Assembly (NCBI GenBank): GCA_030490835.1
Contig: CM059973.1
Coordinates: 53,324,008-53,388,007, forward strand
Direction of reading: 5' to 3'
DNA: 64,000 nt
DNA from: Annona cherimola
Taxonomy: Eukaryota > Streptophyta > Magnoliopsida > Magnoliales > Annonaceae
The notes beneath the pieces are model-generated. The model made no database searches. It was not told the DNA's origin and was given only the letters and a program-made list of their open reading frames with translations. Made by a program: the position numbers and the translations under genes. Shown piece by piece: positions 13,201 to 28,900 of this stretch (the stretch's first letter is position 1; each line of letters opens with the position of its first letter).

Positions 13201-13916
13201 TTGAAGATGCAGTGCAATGAAGATACTAAAACTCTCTTAGACTTCATGGAGAGAGGACTAATCGAGTTTCTTGCTGAACTCAACATAGAGTTTGATCAAG
13301 TCCGAGTTTAGATCGTAAAAAAAGATTGAGAGCCTCTTTGATCTAGCTGTACTTTATTGGCTAATGGCTAATAAGTGGCAAAAATTGATGAGAAGCTAAA
13401 GTTAAACAAGTAGAGGTGGTTTGATTCGATTGAAATAAAATAAATTAAACTAATAAGTCATGATTAGTGCAGTTGAAGCAAAAATATTCAAATAATGTAT
13501 AAAAGACCAAAATATCCTTATAATTTTGTGATGATAAAATGATAATATTTTGAATAAAATTTAAAAATACAAATAATATTTAATTAATAAATATTTTATA
13601 TGGAAAATGGAAGGATTTTAAAATTATAAAGAGTAGTTAGAATATATATCATTATACTTAAATGGAATATTTAATAAGTAAATTATATAAGCTTTTATTT
13701 AAAATAACCATTAGAGCATAAGCCCCATCAAACATAACTTATGGGCATGTTTGGCCGCACTTAATGCCTAGAATAAGCACTAAAGTCTTGCACTTTTTTC
13801 AATTGTTTGGCCAAGTTGAATGGTTAAGCTCAAATCTTTTACATTAAAAACTCTTAGAACGGGAAATAGATAAGTTAGAAAACCAAGCTTTTTGCTTAGC
13901 CAAACAGGCCCTACGA

Positions 13917-13952
<36 letters not shown>

Positions 13953-16900
13953 AAAGGAACAAGCCCTATGACTTGAAATAAGAAATTAAGCCCTAAGTTG
14001 AAAAATGAGCCCCATCAAACAAGCCTTGAGCGATGAGAGTCAAAGGACTGTGATGGTAGAATCACAACACACCGAAGGTTCAACCTTGGTCTCTACAAGA
14101 GCTGGTGGAAGCTGCAAGCCTAAGACTATTGAATAGGGACACAATGACAAGAGCAATAAGAATATGAGGCCGAAAATCACCAAAGGATCTAGTTGCGATG
14201 GACTTTGGTGTATCTATTACAAGAAACCTAATTGCTTTAGGGTGTGTTTGGTTAGGAGTAAAACTTTTGATGAAAAGTTTTTGAAGTAGAAGTTGTCAAA
14301 TTGATAGAAAATGATGTGATATAATAGGAATAATGATGAGGAGTAAAGATAATAAAGTTAAAATAGATAGGTTAGTTGTATGGGTAGTTGTGTAGAAATG
14401 ATTGAAAAGTAGGGTAGTTTGTATAGGAAAATGTGAAAAAATAATTAAAAAATAGAGTAGTTATGGAGAGTGAAAAGTTTTAGATTGAAAAGTTTTGGTT
14501 GACATTTTTTTGCCCCAAACAAACGCACCCTTAAGCTTCATAGGAGGGCGCAAGTCCTTAGTTGAAATGAAGGCTTTAAGGGACAACGGCAAAATCAGGT
14601 TCACTACACCAAAAAAAAAAAAAAGGAGATTCCACAAGAAAAATCAGCACCTAATGCAAGTGAGTTCAAAGAATTCAAGAAACAGGAAATTGAAAAATTA
14701 AGAAGTTCTATTGATTCCCTTTCATCTAGCTCATTTTAGTTGGCTCAATCAGGTGAATGCCCCTTTCCAATGCTTTCAATTATAAAAATTCACTTTATTC
14801 TAGCTCTTGAATCATAGACTCCAGGGATGATAAAAATTCAATTTATTCTAGCTCTTGAATCATAAACTCTGTAGTCATAGACCTTAGGACTCATAGCCCC
14901 CCCAAGTTTGAGACCTACAAGTCATTTCTTGGAAATAAAAAAATTGCTCTTGCTAGTGGCTCCTCTATTACTATTGCTGGCCAAGATAAAATTAATTTCA
15001 TGCCAAATCTTTCCCTTGAAAATGTATTGCATGTTCCAAAGTTGTAAACTAACCTTCTTTCCACCCACCAACAAACAAGTAATCTTTATTGTAATATGAC
15101 TTTTTCCTCCTGCCATTGTGTTTTGGGGACTTCAATACAAGCATGATGATTGGATTTTCTAAGAAACAGAATGAACTAGACTATGTCGATGGACAAGTGG
15201 TGCCACTAGTAAAGGAACTCAGCTGACACTTGATTTGCCTAAGATGTTTTTTTAGTAACTAGGATCCTCTAATGAGTTTAAAATCAGGCTGCAACATTTT
15301 CATCTTAGTTATCCACTTTTTTGCTATCTCAAGAATATGTTCCCTTTACTCTTTAGGAATTTAAACATCAGTAGTTTTCATTGTGACACGTGAGTTTGCT
15401 AAACATCATTGTGTTTCTTTTCCAATAAGCAATACAAGTTCTTCTAGACCTTTTCTCTAGTCAATATTGATGTTTGGGGCATTAGAGCATGGTGGTTTTC
15501 TTAGGGTTAATGAGCTTAAGGCCGTGGATATGGGCCTAAGATTAGTGGGCCCTGTTAGGGAAACTCATGGCCTTATAAATAGCTAGGAAGGTGAGCAGTA
15601 AAGGGGGATGGTATCAGAGCCTCCCAAAAAAAGTATTTAGCAGTTCATCCTAAGCCTTATCGTTTCACGATCTCTAAAATTTCACACGACTCTAGTTTCT
15701 GTACTCCAATCTCAAACCTACATAAAAGTACTTGAACCCAATCTGGTCCTACCTGAATCACCACTATCTGATTGAATGGTGATAATTTTCTGTGCTGGTC
15801 TCAATCTGTTAGGATATATACATTTGGGTGAGACAAAATTGGATACTTAATTGGACACACAAAGACACCAGATGAGGACCCAATTACACTACATAGGATG
15901 CTGAGAGTTCCATTGTCATGACTTAGCTTGTGAATTCTACGGAAGAAGAAATCAGCTCCAACTACATGTGCTATGTCATGGCGAAGGAATATGGGACAAC
16001 ATCAACCAAATGTACTCAAATTTGGGAAATTAGTCCCAGATATATGAACCAACTCTTTGTGTCACTAGATATTTCAATTCTTTATAACGATTGTGGCAAG
16101 ATCTTGATTTGTTTAATGACTCTAAATGGAAGTCTACAGGTGACTATAACGACAACAAAAAGCGGTACGAATCACCGAATACTTGACATCAAGTTTGATG
16201 AAGCCAACAAGGGGAGGACAATCATCAAGGAACTTCTTCCATCTATTGGTGAAGTTTTCCTGAAGTGAGCGGGAAGAGAGTCGAAGGAATGTTATGCTTG
16301 GAAAGAAGACTGAAAACTCAAATCTGAGGCCTTGACACTTGTTGTACTAATGCTAATGCAATGAAGTTAGCTGATAGAGATGATATCGGTACTTATTCAA
16401 GGCTCAACCAAGAAATTGGGTTAATTTTTATGAACGGTTTAGATTGGGAATCAAAGCAAAGACTAGCAAATTTCCCAAAAAAACAAAAAAACAAAACAAA
16501 ACAAAAATCCTGTCATTGTTGATACTCGTCCTACAACCAGCCTCCACATATTTTCCATTTTTCTAGAGTTTTCCCAAAAAAAAAAAAAAAAAAATAATCC
16601 GTTCTGTTGAAATTTTTGCAAAACTGTGCCTCAATTCCAGAAAATTGCACAACAATCCTTTGAGTTCCAAAAATTGCAAAACTACAAATTGTAAAGTTGC
16701 TCCAGACTTTTCAGAAACTATAGTGATGGAGATCATATAGACATGCGGCCGCTCCGTACCAATTCGATGCGGAATCATAGAAATTAGGATTTATTTTTTA
16801 TGAATGGTTCAGATTATGGGATTTTTATTTTTTTAATTATTTTTTAAGGCACAAGTTACATGTTCTATAAGTTAGCCTAATACGCAAGTTTACTTATAGG

Positions 16901-19900
16901 GTAAGTTTGCAAATCATGTAGAATTTCACTTTCTTAGTGCTTGAGTTACCTTTTTTATAAGTTGCAGAGGCTCTATGTAAAACAGCTTATTTTGATAATT
17001 GATCTCAGATTCTACTTCCCTAAAATTCTCTTCTTCTTTAAACCTAATTCCTCATCCTTTCTCTTTCTTCCCTCTTTTCCCCTTAAGAGGATCCTTCCTC
17101 TTTCTTCTATCTTCTTCTCTCCTCATCCTGCATCATATAGAAGCACCTCTAACTTTTTCTGAAATTACAAATCCACCTCCTCGATTTCCAAAAATTTCAT
17201 GTTGCCCATCAAGTATTTGAAAAAGGTATTATAGGGCTTCTAAAAGATATATTCTTACTACTTGAATTTGAAATATTCTTATATCTCTTAGCAAGTAAGA
17301 GTACCTTCTTTTAAATTCATCACACAGCATCCTATAAGTTGATTATAAGAGTACCTTCTTTTAAATTCATCACACAAAATCCCATAAGTTGATTATTTTG
17401 TGCACAATTCAAACTACAGTGGCATATATGTTTGTGTTTTTATTGCATTTTCACTTCATTCCTAGTCACTTCTCTTTGTATCAAAGAACTTGCTGCCTCC
17501 ATAAAAGGATTGTGTGAAACTTGTCAGCTTTTAATGAAAAATATGACTCTTTGGCAAAGAAATTTGAGACCATATCCCACAAACAAGAAAATCTTTCACA
17601 TAGTGTCCTATATAAAGTATGAGATTCAAGAATTAAGCCAACAATTTCAACTCCAGATGGTTGCTCCAACTGAAGCAATTTTAAAGTGAATAAGTAAGCA
17701 ACCCCTTAAAGAATTCCCTACCGAAGAGTCTCATGTAGGTATTTCTAATATCATTGGGTAAAACCAAAGTCAGATGTGGGTATTCTTCCAACACCAAGTG
17801 CACTTAAGGAACATCATCGGTCTTTAAATGTAGGTAGAAAAATATCAGTTGAGAACCGAGAAGATTTCCATAATCAACAAACAAACTGAAATGAATTTTG
17901 GGAATAAACTGGGAGTCCTTCATCCGCCAAAAGAACAAGTGGTCTAGCTTCATAGATTAGATAATAGAATTGGAAAGATTATTCATATGATACAAAATAA
18001 CAAAATGCTCAGTGCATAAGGTTTGCCACAATGAAGTCAGCCCGACATCGTTGGTTAGGAATTAAAAAGAGATATCGAAGAAAGTAGAGAGCCAGAAATG
18101 ACTTCTTGGGCCGAAATGAAAAATAAGTCAAGAACGAAATATGTATCTCACTACCAGAAAGAACAACTAATGGACCAATGAATAAATTTGAGGTAATATG
18201 AATGCCAGTGAATTTTACCAAGAATTTGACAATTTATTCCTCATATGTAAAATTAATCAAGATAAGTAGGTGACACAAAAATTTGTTAATGGGCTTGAAC
18301 TTGAATTTTAAAAAAAAAAAATCAGTTTTACATGCCCCATATACCCTTAAAGAAGCAATTTTTAGAACCTCGGAACTTTATAAGAGGTAAAGCACTCATT
18401 TGCAACAAGGGCAGCAAGAGAGCAAGGCAGAGTTGGAAGGATTGCTAACTGAATTTGCTGATTTGTTTCAAGATCCTATTAGGCTGCTAACCATTCGTTC
18501 CTACAATCATCGTATTTGCCTATTACCAGGGACAAATTCAATGGTTGTTAGACCATATAGGTATCCTCGTATTCAAAAAGATGAGATTGAGAAAGAATGC
18601 ACAACTATGTTGCAACAAGGCATCATTCAACCTAGTTGTTCTCATTTTTCCTCCCCAATATCGTTGGCTCCTAAGCATGATGAAACGTGGCAACTCTGTG
18701 TTGATTATGGGGAAATTCAACTCCAACACAGTGAAAGACAAGTTTCCCAACCCTATAGTGGAAGAACTTTTGGATGAGTTACATGGTGTGAACTTCTTCA
18801 CCAAATTGGTTTTGCAATTTGGTTACCATCAAGCGAGGATAGATGAGGCAGATATTAAGAAGACAACCTTTAGAACTCACCACGGGCATTTCAAGTTCTT
18901 GGTTCTACCCTTGGGATTAACTAATGCCTGGTCAACATTCCAGGCCCTAATGAATGAGGTGTTCGAAACTTTAATTCACGAATGTGTTTTGGATTTCTTT
19001 GATAACATATGGGTATATAGCAGGACATGGAAGGTACACTTGTAACATCTCCATAGCAAGACTTATGTTTCCTACTTAGGTCATATTATTAGTGCAAATC
19101 AAGTGGCTATGAATGGAAGTATGATCGCAGCAGTAGTGGAGTGGCCTCAACCATAGACTGTAGAAGGCCTGAGAACATTTCTTCCCCTCAATGGGTATTG
19201 TAGGAAATTCATCAAAAACTATGGTGTTATTGTTGCCCCTTCAACTAGTTTACTAAAGAAAATTGCCTTTGTATGGAATGAGGCAGCTATTGGAGCTTTC
19301 CATGCAGTAAAGAAAGAACGCCCTCTCTACTGGCCTGGTTCTTTAGCTACTGCATTTTTCTGTCACCTTTGTTGTTAAATGTGATGTCTTAGGTGGTGGA
19401 GTCGTTCTACAACAAAAGAAGCATCCTACCACTTTTCTTTAGCGGGAAGCTTGCAGATTGCCACTCAAAGTTAGCAGCTTATGAGAGAGAGTTAATTGGT
19501 TTGGTAATGGCAATACAACACTGAAGGCACTACTTACAGGGGCAGACATTTGTGATCAAAACTAACTACAATTTGAAATTATTGTTGGATCAAAGGCTCA
19601 CCACTCCCCCTCGACAACATTGGGTAAGAAAGCTCTTAGGATTTGATTTTCATGCTGAATATAGGGCTGGACATCTTAGCAGCGTTGCAGATACCCTACC
19701 TCGTTGGGAGGAGTGGCAACATGCGTAAGTTTACAAGGGCTGATAAGGAAGATAAGAAGCTAGTGAAGAAACAGCAGCATGGGTTGTTAAAGATAAGACT
19801 GAATTTATTCAAAGGAAAAGTTTTTGTTCAGCCTAATTCACCTCACTAATCATACTTGCAAGGATCCATGATTTCACTCATGAGAGTGTACAGAAGACTA

Positions 19901-22900
19901 TCCAAAGAATGAAGCTGGACTTTTTTTTTTTTTTTTTTTTTTGTTGGCATAGAATGAAGTCCATTATCAAAGAATATGCAACAACTTGCCATGTTTATCA
20001 AAGAAGTTGAAGCTTCTCCATCCACATGGTTTATTACAGCCCCTAGAAGTTCCTCACCATGTTTGGTCCCACATGTCAATGGATTTCATTGAAAGCTGAC
20101 CAAAATCGAGTGGCAAGATAACTCTCTTTGTGGTGGTAAACTGATTTTCAAAGTTTGCTCATTTTATTCCCATCACTCACCTATATACCACATTATCTAT
20201 TGCTCATATCTTCTTTTATGAGGTATTTTGATTGCATGGGCTCCCTGAATCCATCACTAGTGATCAAGAACTATCTTTGCTGTTCACTTTTGGCGCAAAT
20301 TGTTCAAGCTTTGTGGCACTAAGCTAGCATTTTCTTAATTCCACCCTCAAAACTGATGGTCAAACAGAAGTCATCAACAAAACGGTAGAGATGTATTTGA
20401 GGTGTTTTGACGGAGATAAACCAAGGCATTAGGTGCCCTTGGATGAAGTATGTTATAATACTCCATTCCACTCAGCTTTACGTGCACTCCCTTTCAAGTG
20501 GTCTATGATCAGGAACCACCCCACCTCCTTCCATATTTTCCTGGCTCTTCTCAAGTAGATGTAGTGGATCAAGCATTACAAGAACAAGATACTACTCTTG
20601 CAGAAATGCAGTGTTGGCTCATTCAAGCTCAAGTTTACATGCAATCTCATTATGATAAGGGCCATCGAGATCTTAGTTTTTCAATTGATTCATGGGTTTG
20701 GTTCAATTAAACATTCACCAACAATCTGCTCTCACAAAATTAGTCAGTCCAAGCTTGCACCAAAATATTTTGGGCTGTTTAAGGTTTTACAAGCAATTAG
20801 AGAGGCGGCTTACCAATTGGAACTTCTTGCCAACACCAGATTATACAATGTCTTCCATGTTTCCCTTTTGAAACCCTATGTTGGTGGACCTCCTGCAGAA
20901 ATTCCTTCTTTGCCAACTATCCTTGAAGGTAAGATTGATCCATGGCCCCAAGCTGTTTTGTGTTCGCACCTAAATCAAGGGACTTGGGAAATTTTGGTTC
21001 ATTGGGATGTTTTTCCACTGTCATAGGCTACTAAGGAGATTCTTGCAGGATTTCACAAAGCCTACTCTTCTTGAGCTTGAGAACAAGCTCTTTTTGCAAC
21101 AGGGGAGTAATCGTAAGGGCAGCTTCATAGGACAGTTCCATCATTGAAGATCCACAGCAATAAATCCACTTCAACAACAATGTTGTTAGTCAACAGATTT
21201 AGATCCACCACTTCACTAGCATTGTTTGTTAGTGCAAATAGATCCAATAGCATCATTTGTTAGTTCAAACAGTTCCACTCTAACAACAATATTGTTAGAA
21301 GTCAAGTCAACAGATCCGATTCAATGGTAGAGTTCAAAGTTCCTATTTTTTAGGATCTTTCGCCACCTATCAGTTGTGCATTTTTTTTTTAACTCCTTTT
21401 ATGTTGCATTGTATGCCTAGGCTTCCTGTGTTTCAATAAAGGATAAGAAAAGATTCAACTAGAAACAAGGAGGTAGGGTTTCCTCATATAGAACTCTTGT
21501 CTACCATTTTACTTACAATAGGTTCAGCAAGGAATGGCAAATGTCACAGCGAACCTTCCTTTTTAGCAGGAGATTTCCAATAAATAGGCTTGTGATGCAA
21601 TCTTGGGACAAATTACGTAATAGATTATCAGAAGACTTTTGCCCCCATTGAGAAGTTAAATTCCGTCTGTGCTCTACTATCCTTGGCATCGAATTTCAAC
21701 TAGCCCTTACATTGATTGGATATTAAAAATGCATTTTTAAATGGAGACTTGGATGAGGAGGTCTTTGTGAGATTACCTCCTAGATTTGAAGGAAATTTTG
21801 GCAATGGTAAGGCCTGAAGGTTAAAGAAGTCTTTACATGGTCTCAAACAGTCTCCCAAAGCATGGTTTACTTTAGAGAAGCTATAAAAGGTCATAGTTAT
21901 GGTCAAAGCCAAGTTGATCATAACATGTCCTATAAACATTCAAATAAAGGTAAAATTGCTATCTCAACTGCTCATGTGGATGACATAATCCTGACTGGCA
22001 ATGATGAGATTGAATTGGAAATTTTAAATAAGAAACTTGCTGGTCATTTTAAAATCAAGGACGTAGGTGAGTTAGAGTACTTTCTTGGAATGGAATTTGC
22101 TAGAGCTAAGGAAGATATCTTTATATGCCAATGCAAATACATCCATGATTCATTTGGTGAGACAGGTTTACCAGGTTGCAAAGCAATTAAACACCAATTA
22201 AAGCAAATCTAAGTTACAACCCACCAAATCTGAAGAAATAGTTGATGAGGAAAATATCAATGTCATGTTGGAAGGCTGATTTCTTCTTGATTTGATAGTA
22301 GAAAGGCTAATTTACTTATCGCATACACAATCTGACATTGCATTTGCTGTGAGTATGGTAAGCCAATTTATACATTCGCCAGGTCCTGAGCATTTTCGAG
22401 TCGTGTATAGGATACCGAAGTATTTGAAAGGGACTCTCGAAAGAGGGTTGTTATTTAAAAGACAGAGACATCTGCAAATTGAAGTCTATACAGATGCTCA
22501 TTGGGCTGGCAGTATTGTAGAGAGAAGATCAACTTCAGGTTATTTTGCCTTTGTTGGAGAAACTCTTGTCACATGGAGAAGCAAAAAACAGAATGTAATA
22601 GCAAGGAGTAGTGTTGAAGCTGAATTCAGATCAGTTGCTCATGTGATCTGTGAAGGAATGTGGATTAAACGAAATTGAAATAATTAAAGGTGTTTGAATC
22701 AACTCCTACAGAAGAGTAGTGCAACAACAAAGTTGCTATGTCCATCGCTGACAACCTGGTGCTTCATAACAGAACAAAGCACGTGGAGGTTGACAAACAC
22801 TTCATCAAAGAAAATCTTGACAACAACCTGATTTGTATGCCCTACATCCTGACTAGTGATCAAATTCCTGATGTACTCGCAAAGAGACTGCATCAAAAGC

Positions 22901-25900
22901 AACTCGACAAATTGATAAGTAAGCCATTCATGGAAGATCTTCAGACCAGCTTGAGGGGGACTGTGGAAGATTAAGTCATTAATATTACAGAATTATTAGC
23001 TGCCTAATTTGTATTGTTTATTGACAGATCTGGTTGTATAGCTGCCTACAACTGTGTATCGCTGTTTATTGTTATTAGCTTTTCTTTTGATGTTGATTTC
23101 TTTTTCTGGTTCTTGTACTCTATATAGAGAAAATGGAAGTATAACTTTCAAGGACAATAATAAGAATTGTCTTCTCCACTGTTTATATTAGAAACCGGTA
23201 AAACGGTTACTGAACATGCAGACTAGAGGTGCCTATGCAAGTGGGAGGTGTGTTGGACTCGCATGGGTGATGAGGTGGTAGTTCCAGTGGTCAATGCCAC
23301 TTCACTACTTCATCTATAAAAAGAACAAATTAGTTGTAAAAGGGGAATTCAGTTTCGGTCTGAAAGTCTGTTTTCCTGTTTTGTTTTTTCTTGTCCTGCA
23401 GTATTCTCTTACAGCATTTCTGAAATTTTTTATAAAAATCATTAAATTCTGCATTGAATCTAATGTGAAACCTAACAAAAACACCCTTAGAGAAAAACTA
23501 GCTCAAGGATTTAAGATCAAAAATCCTGAAAAGTTGAACTACTTCCTTCGAATTGTAGCATACTTAAGAGGGTTTTTTCTTATCTGAAAGGAAGTATGTA
23601 TCAAATCTGCTTAAAGAAATAGGGAATTTTGGTAGCAAGGCATCAAGTACACCTATTAAACAAAACCATAGGCTAGGTGAAAAGGAATGAGTTGGTGCTA
23701 CTGAAAAAGAAAGATATCAAAGCCTAGTGGGGAAGCTCAGTTACTTATCTCATACATGACCAGATATAGCATATGCAGTGAGAATTGTGAGCCTATTCAT
23801 GCATGATCCAAATGAAAAGCATATGGCGACTGTTCAAAGGATTCTTCATTATCTCAAGTATATTCCTGTAAGAGTAATTTTGTTCAAAAGAAACGAGGAA
23901 TTGTCTCTACAAGCCTACACCCAGATGCAGATTTTACTAGCTCATTGCTTGACAGATCCACCTCTGGCTATTGTAAATTCTTGGGTGGAAATCTGGTGAC
24001 TTGGAGAAGTAAAAAACAAAACATAGTTGCAAGGTGTAGTGCTGAAGCTAAGTTTAGAGCTATGACACTAGAAATTTGTGAACTACTGTGGCTCAAGATA
24101 ATCTTGATGATTTAAGAATCAAGAGAGATGGAACTACGAAGCTATACAGGGACAATAAATCAACCATTAACAGTGCTCATAATCCAATTCATCATGATCA
24201 CACTAAGAACATTGAAGTGGAGAGACTTTACAAACGTGAAGTTGGAACCTGGATTTTATTAGTATTCCCTATGCGCCATCCAACAATTAGTTGGCTGATG
24301 TTTTGACTAAAGGAGTGCCCACTGCACAGTTCGAAGTAACAAGCAAGGTGGGAGATATATATTCATTAGAATGACGGTGAGCATTGAAAAATCTTATCTA
24401 AATTCAGAAGTTATGTTGTATAAAGTTGTGACTACCATCGTTCTCTTGTAGATTCTTGTCTAGCTGTGTCTAGTATAACTGTGCCTAGCTATCTTTCCTT
24501 TCTTTTTCCCTCTTCTTATATGAGTCTAGCTGTGTCTTCGTATAACTGTCTAGCTATCTTTCCGGTTTTTCCCCTCTTCTTATATGCATATATGTATTTG
24601 TATCAAAGTACTATTAAAAAAAGGAGAAAAGGAAAACTACCATTTTTCTACACGCTATCATAATTATTAATGCCGACATCAATTATTCAAACCAGTTTAA
24701 TTAAACAATTAAACCAGTTTAAACGAAACCAGCCCTTTCACCTGTTCGATCACCAATTTGGTTTTGATAACATTGGTAGTCACTATACTCACACCCTCTA
24801 TTGCACTACTCTACATTCTGATGTTGCCACAAACAAAGGTTCTACTTTTACTATGAAAAGAAAGAAATCACTGGGCAGAATAATATCTGGTCGTTTTGTG
24901 TACGAATTTCTCTTCAACCTTGTTCATTCACAAGCTACATCAGTGGTTAAAAAGGCATTGGGATTGAATGACAGAGCTTCTTCTTCTGAGCATGTCTTGG
25001 ACAGATCTAGTGAAAGTGAAAAGGGTGAAAACCAAAGGAAAGTGCAAAGCTATGATGCTTCTTGGGCAGTCGCTAGCCGCCCCCCCTCCCCCGCCCCCCA
25101 CAACACACACACACACACGTGCGCGCACAAAACGACAGTTAATGTTTCCTGTCCTATCAAGGGGCTAGTCTTACTCACTTGGGCTTCTCGACTAAAGGAT
25201 CCCTTTGCTCTCTTTCTGAGTCACGACAAGTTCTTTTACATGAAGTGTGCCTCCCTCCAGTTGGGGGAAGGAATCACTCATCTACATTTTCAAATACACA
25301 CCACTCTATACTTGTGTTATTTTGTTTTATCTATGATACAAACACTTCAACAAACTACAAACCCTTCTTTCCATCTATACAAACAAGCACAACTACAGAA
25401 AGGCAAGATACCAATCAGTTGTTTCGTCAAAGGTTCATGGGCGAGCATAGTCTCTCCACTTTCCCATGTTGTCCAACATGATTGAATAAAAAATTCAGCT
25501 CATTAGCATTTAGCAGTCTCTTCGTGGTAATGTAATGTGTCACAGAGTATTAGACAGTTGCTTAATTACCAGCACACAAATTACCAGCCAAGTCATGTCC
25601 AAGGATAAGGAATGGGGAAAACTTTCTCATTATTACCACTAGAAGATGCAGCAGATCAGGAGCAACAGCTGTTAAATCTTATGAGAACATAGCATCTAGG
25701 GTGCCTTGGTGAGACTATTCTAGCATGCTTACGGTTGAAAAAGTCTATTCATTGCCCCTGACTCTTACGAAGAGCATATCCATGAAGGTATCTGAGTCAA
25801 ATCAGCGTAAAAGTTACGTAGTAATGGAAATATCCAACAACAGACCAAGAAGCATAGCCTCACATTACCTTTTGTTTTAGGAGAACAATATCATCTTCTC

Positions 25901-28900
25901 CAACGCCTTTCGTTGGTGGAACAATCAAAATACCTCTCTTCAAATCATCGAGCTCTTCCTTTAGGCAACGGATTTCATGTTGGTACTTCTTGATGAGAGA
26001 TTTCTCATCAATTATCTGTAATAGAAAACAATTAGCTCCTTGCACATAATGCTATCCACAAATGACAAAAGAAAAGATAGAAGCTTATACTTTATTTTGT
26101 GATGCTTGAATCTCAATGCGTTTAGCACGATGGGCAAACTTCAAGGTGTTATGCGTCTCTTCAGAATTGCTTGATGAAGGTGTAACAGTGCAGATAAGCT
26201 GCAGTTACATTTCAGAATCCACGAACATTATATGAGAAAGTAATACAGAAGCTATTCTAACCTCTTATAACTTACTCCAGAAAATACATTTGACAAACGA
26301 TTGTGATCAGTATGAATGCATTGGTGGAACTTACAGACACACGGCCATGACCACTTAAAGACGACTGAAGCAGCCTAGTTAATTTGGAATCCCGGTATGG
26401 TACATGTGTAGCTTTTCCATCAGTTAATTTTGCAATAACCTGCATTAATGGAAGTTACAAATCAACTAAATCCTTAAAAGGGTTTGACCAGTACTTTAAT
26501 CACTAGTTGCAAATCAGCTTCTAAAACATGTAAGGAACATCTCGAAAAATAAGTAATAGAATCAATTTCAACAGCATTGAAAAAAAATATTGAAAAAAAA
26601 AAAAAAGAAATGCAGACAGCTCAAGCAATTGTACAGAATAAACAGAAAAGGACTGCAAAATAAGTTTGTCAAATATATAATCGATGAAATGAGAATGCCT
26701 ATCCTCTACTTGTAGACAGATTTTGGGTTTCTCGAACACCAACCATACAAATTTTGGCAGACTATACTCAGGACGTTTCTTGAGGAATGCATAAGCAGAA
26801 TATCCTTGTTCAAAATGCATGAACAAAAGCCTACAGTGCACCCCCTAGACTGCTTGCTGTTGACAGGTTAAATACATGAACAAACAATTGAAATAAGAAT
26901 CTATAATTTGAATTCTCTCCAAAGAAACCAACCAAATCACCAGCAGGCTGACTTCGTAAACACATATTTGTGGAATATAAAACATTAAAAATGTCGGCTA
27001 ATAAATCTGTCAACTTTCAAGTGTTATGGGAATCAGAGCATAGGACTTTGAGCAATGGAAAATATACTCAGCTTTATAGGGCCATAGGCAATTGAAACTT
27101 AATTTTGTAAGACTCATGGATGCATACATTCATACATAGCATGCATTTACAAATCTCTTAGAATACATGGCCCAACCAAAATCATTCTAAAATGTTCCAT
27201 GGCCAATGTTATAAGACTTGGATCAGACCAGAAAGGCCACGAGTTCCCACTCTTCTAGGTTAAATGATTATAGAATAGTGCGCACTGTCATAAATAATCA
27301 ATGCACATTTGAAATTAATTTAAAGATCCAGCCTTTAGAATCATTTTAAGATAAAATTTGAAGTTAAAATGTTAACTAAAAATTCATTTAACATTTAAAT
27401 AAAATAGTTAAATGTAATGATAATCTAACAGTTCAAAGTAGTCTGAAGAAATGCAACTGGTTTGAATCAACCCATTCAATTTACCCATTTCATCAATGGT
27501 ACAGTTTTGATAACACTGACTATGACAAACCATTCAAAGTCTTATCAGGAGCACTGCAAGCATAGTGGATAGCTGAATTTTAGTTCTCACCGTCCCAAGT
27601 GTTAGCAGACTTTTATTGATGTATGCTCCTTCTTTTCTTCGAAGGCCTGTAGTTTCAGCCCTTGAGCTTTCAGAACCTGCCAGATCGATGAGGTTCTGCA
27701 TGTATAAGTACCAAAAGGTATAAGAAAACAGTTGACACTACATTTGGATATTAACAATAATAAGTGAGAAAGGCCATATAAAATAAATTTTTCAAGCTAC
27801 AAAAAATATTGGTAACCATCTTACTGACCAGATTAATTAGCCACAAACAAATCAACAATTCAAGAGTAAAATGAAGACCTCATAATCATAATAGGAAGAA
27901 AAAAGAAAAAACATTGAATTAACCTACAAGTTGGGACAAATTAACTCCTTCTCCTTCACTGTTTTCACCACAGGGGCTACTCTCGACCGTCTGTCGCAGA
28001 ATGTTGAAGAAATTAGGATTAGAAAAATAAGAAATAATTGTGGATGGAGGTTGATCACTGAAGCAATGAACAGATAATGAGCAGCAAGTCGACAATTCAT
28101 TCCAAAATTCTCATGTGCTATTTATACTCTCCGCACCTGATAAAGGCACGAGGGAAGACAGGGACCTCTCAGGATTATGTGCCTTCGAGCACACCGTTAC
28201 ACACAAGTTTAGGTTGTGATTTAAAAACTACAACAACATTGATACAAAAAATTATCCAACAAAGCGCTCAGGTGATTATTCTTTGGACAGGGTTTAGTGT
28301 CAAATGAGGTGACATTCAAATCACAATATGAAAATGCACATGCCAAATCTAAAATGAGCAGAAAAACGTTTACTACTAACTCAAAAATACAAAAGACTAG
28401 AAGCCCTAAACGATATGTAGATAAAGATAAAGCTAAAAAGATATTGGTAACTTTAATAAAAGCATTAAACCATTGTTTAACATTTTCAAAATAATGTTAG
28501 TAAAAATTCTCACTGTGCAGATCAAGGCAATGAGGAATTAGATGAGGATCCCATGCACGTTACTTAATTTGACATTTGATCTTGGAGGAATGATCCTGTT
28601 AGCCCGGGCTAAGCAATTGTCTCGCTTAGCCCACCTCAAAAAACTCATTTATAATACTTTTTTTTTTTGCTTTTTATTCACACACTTGTTTATCTAAGTG
28701 TATTTAATATATAAACCAAGTTTTACCATTTTTAGATATGTGTATAAATTTTTTTGAGATTTTTAAACATCTATGTTTATATCTATATTTAAAATACCCG
28801 TATCTTTAAAAATCTCAAAAAAAATATATACATACATCCAAAAATGGTAAAACTTGTTTTATATATTAAATACATTTAGATAAACAACTATGTGAAAAAA

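Larger units (their letters stand above)
13020..15480 (+). pseudogene. Copia gag-protease-GAG_pre-integrase relic with MITE insertions
   Basis: In shifting plus-strand frames I read copia Gag ([30 protein letters not shown], about 13165-13305), a CCHC fragment ([11 protein letters not shown], about 14203-14238), protease region ([23 protein letters not shown], about 14935-15050) and a GAG_pre-integrase fragment near 15390-15480. Many stops and frameshifts. Inserts interrupt it at about 13330-14023 (MITE material) and exactly at 14240-14530. This is an old fragment without recognisable LTRs. Confidence 0.7.

Noticed and set aside
24670..25485. 271-codon open frame on the plus strand
   Set aside because: No domain or family resemblance; it crosses a C-run and a CA/CG repeat and lies in a large intron beside a copia relic. 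Probably chance.
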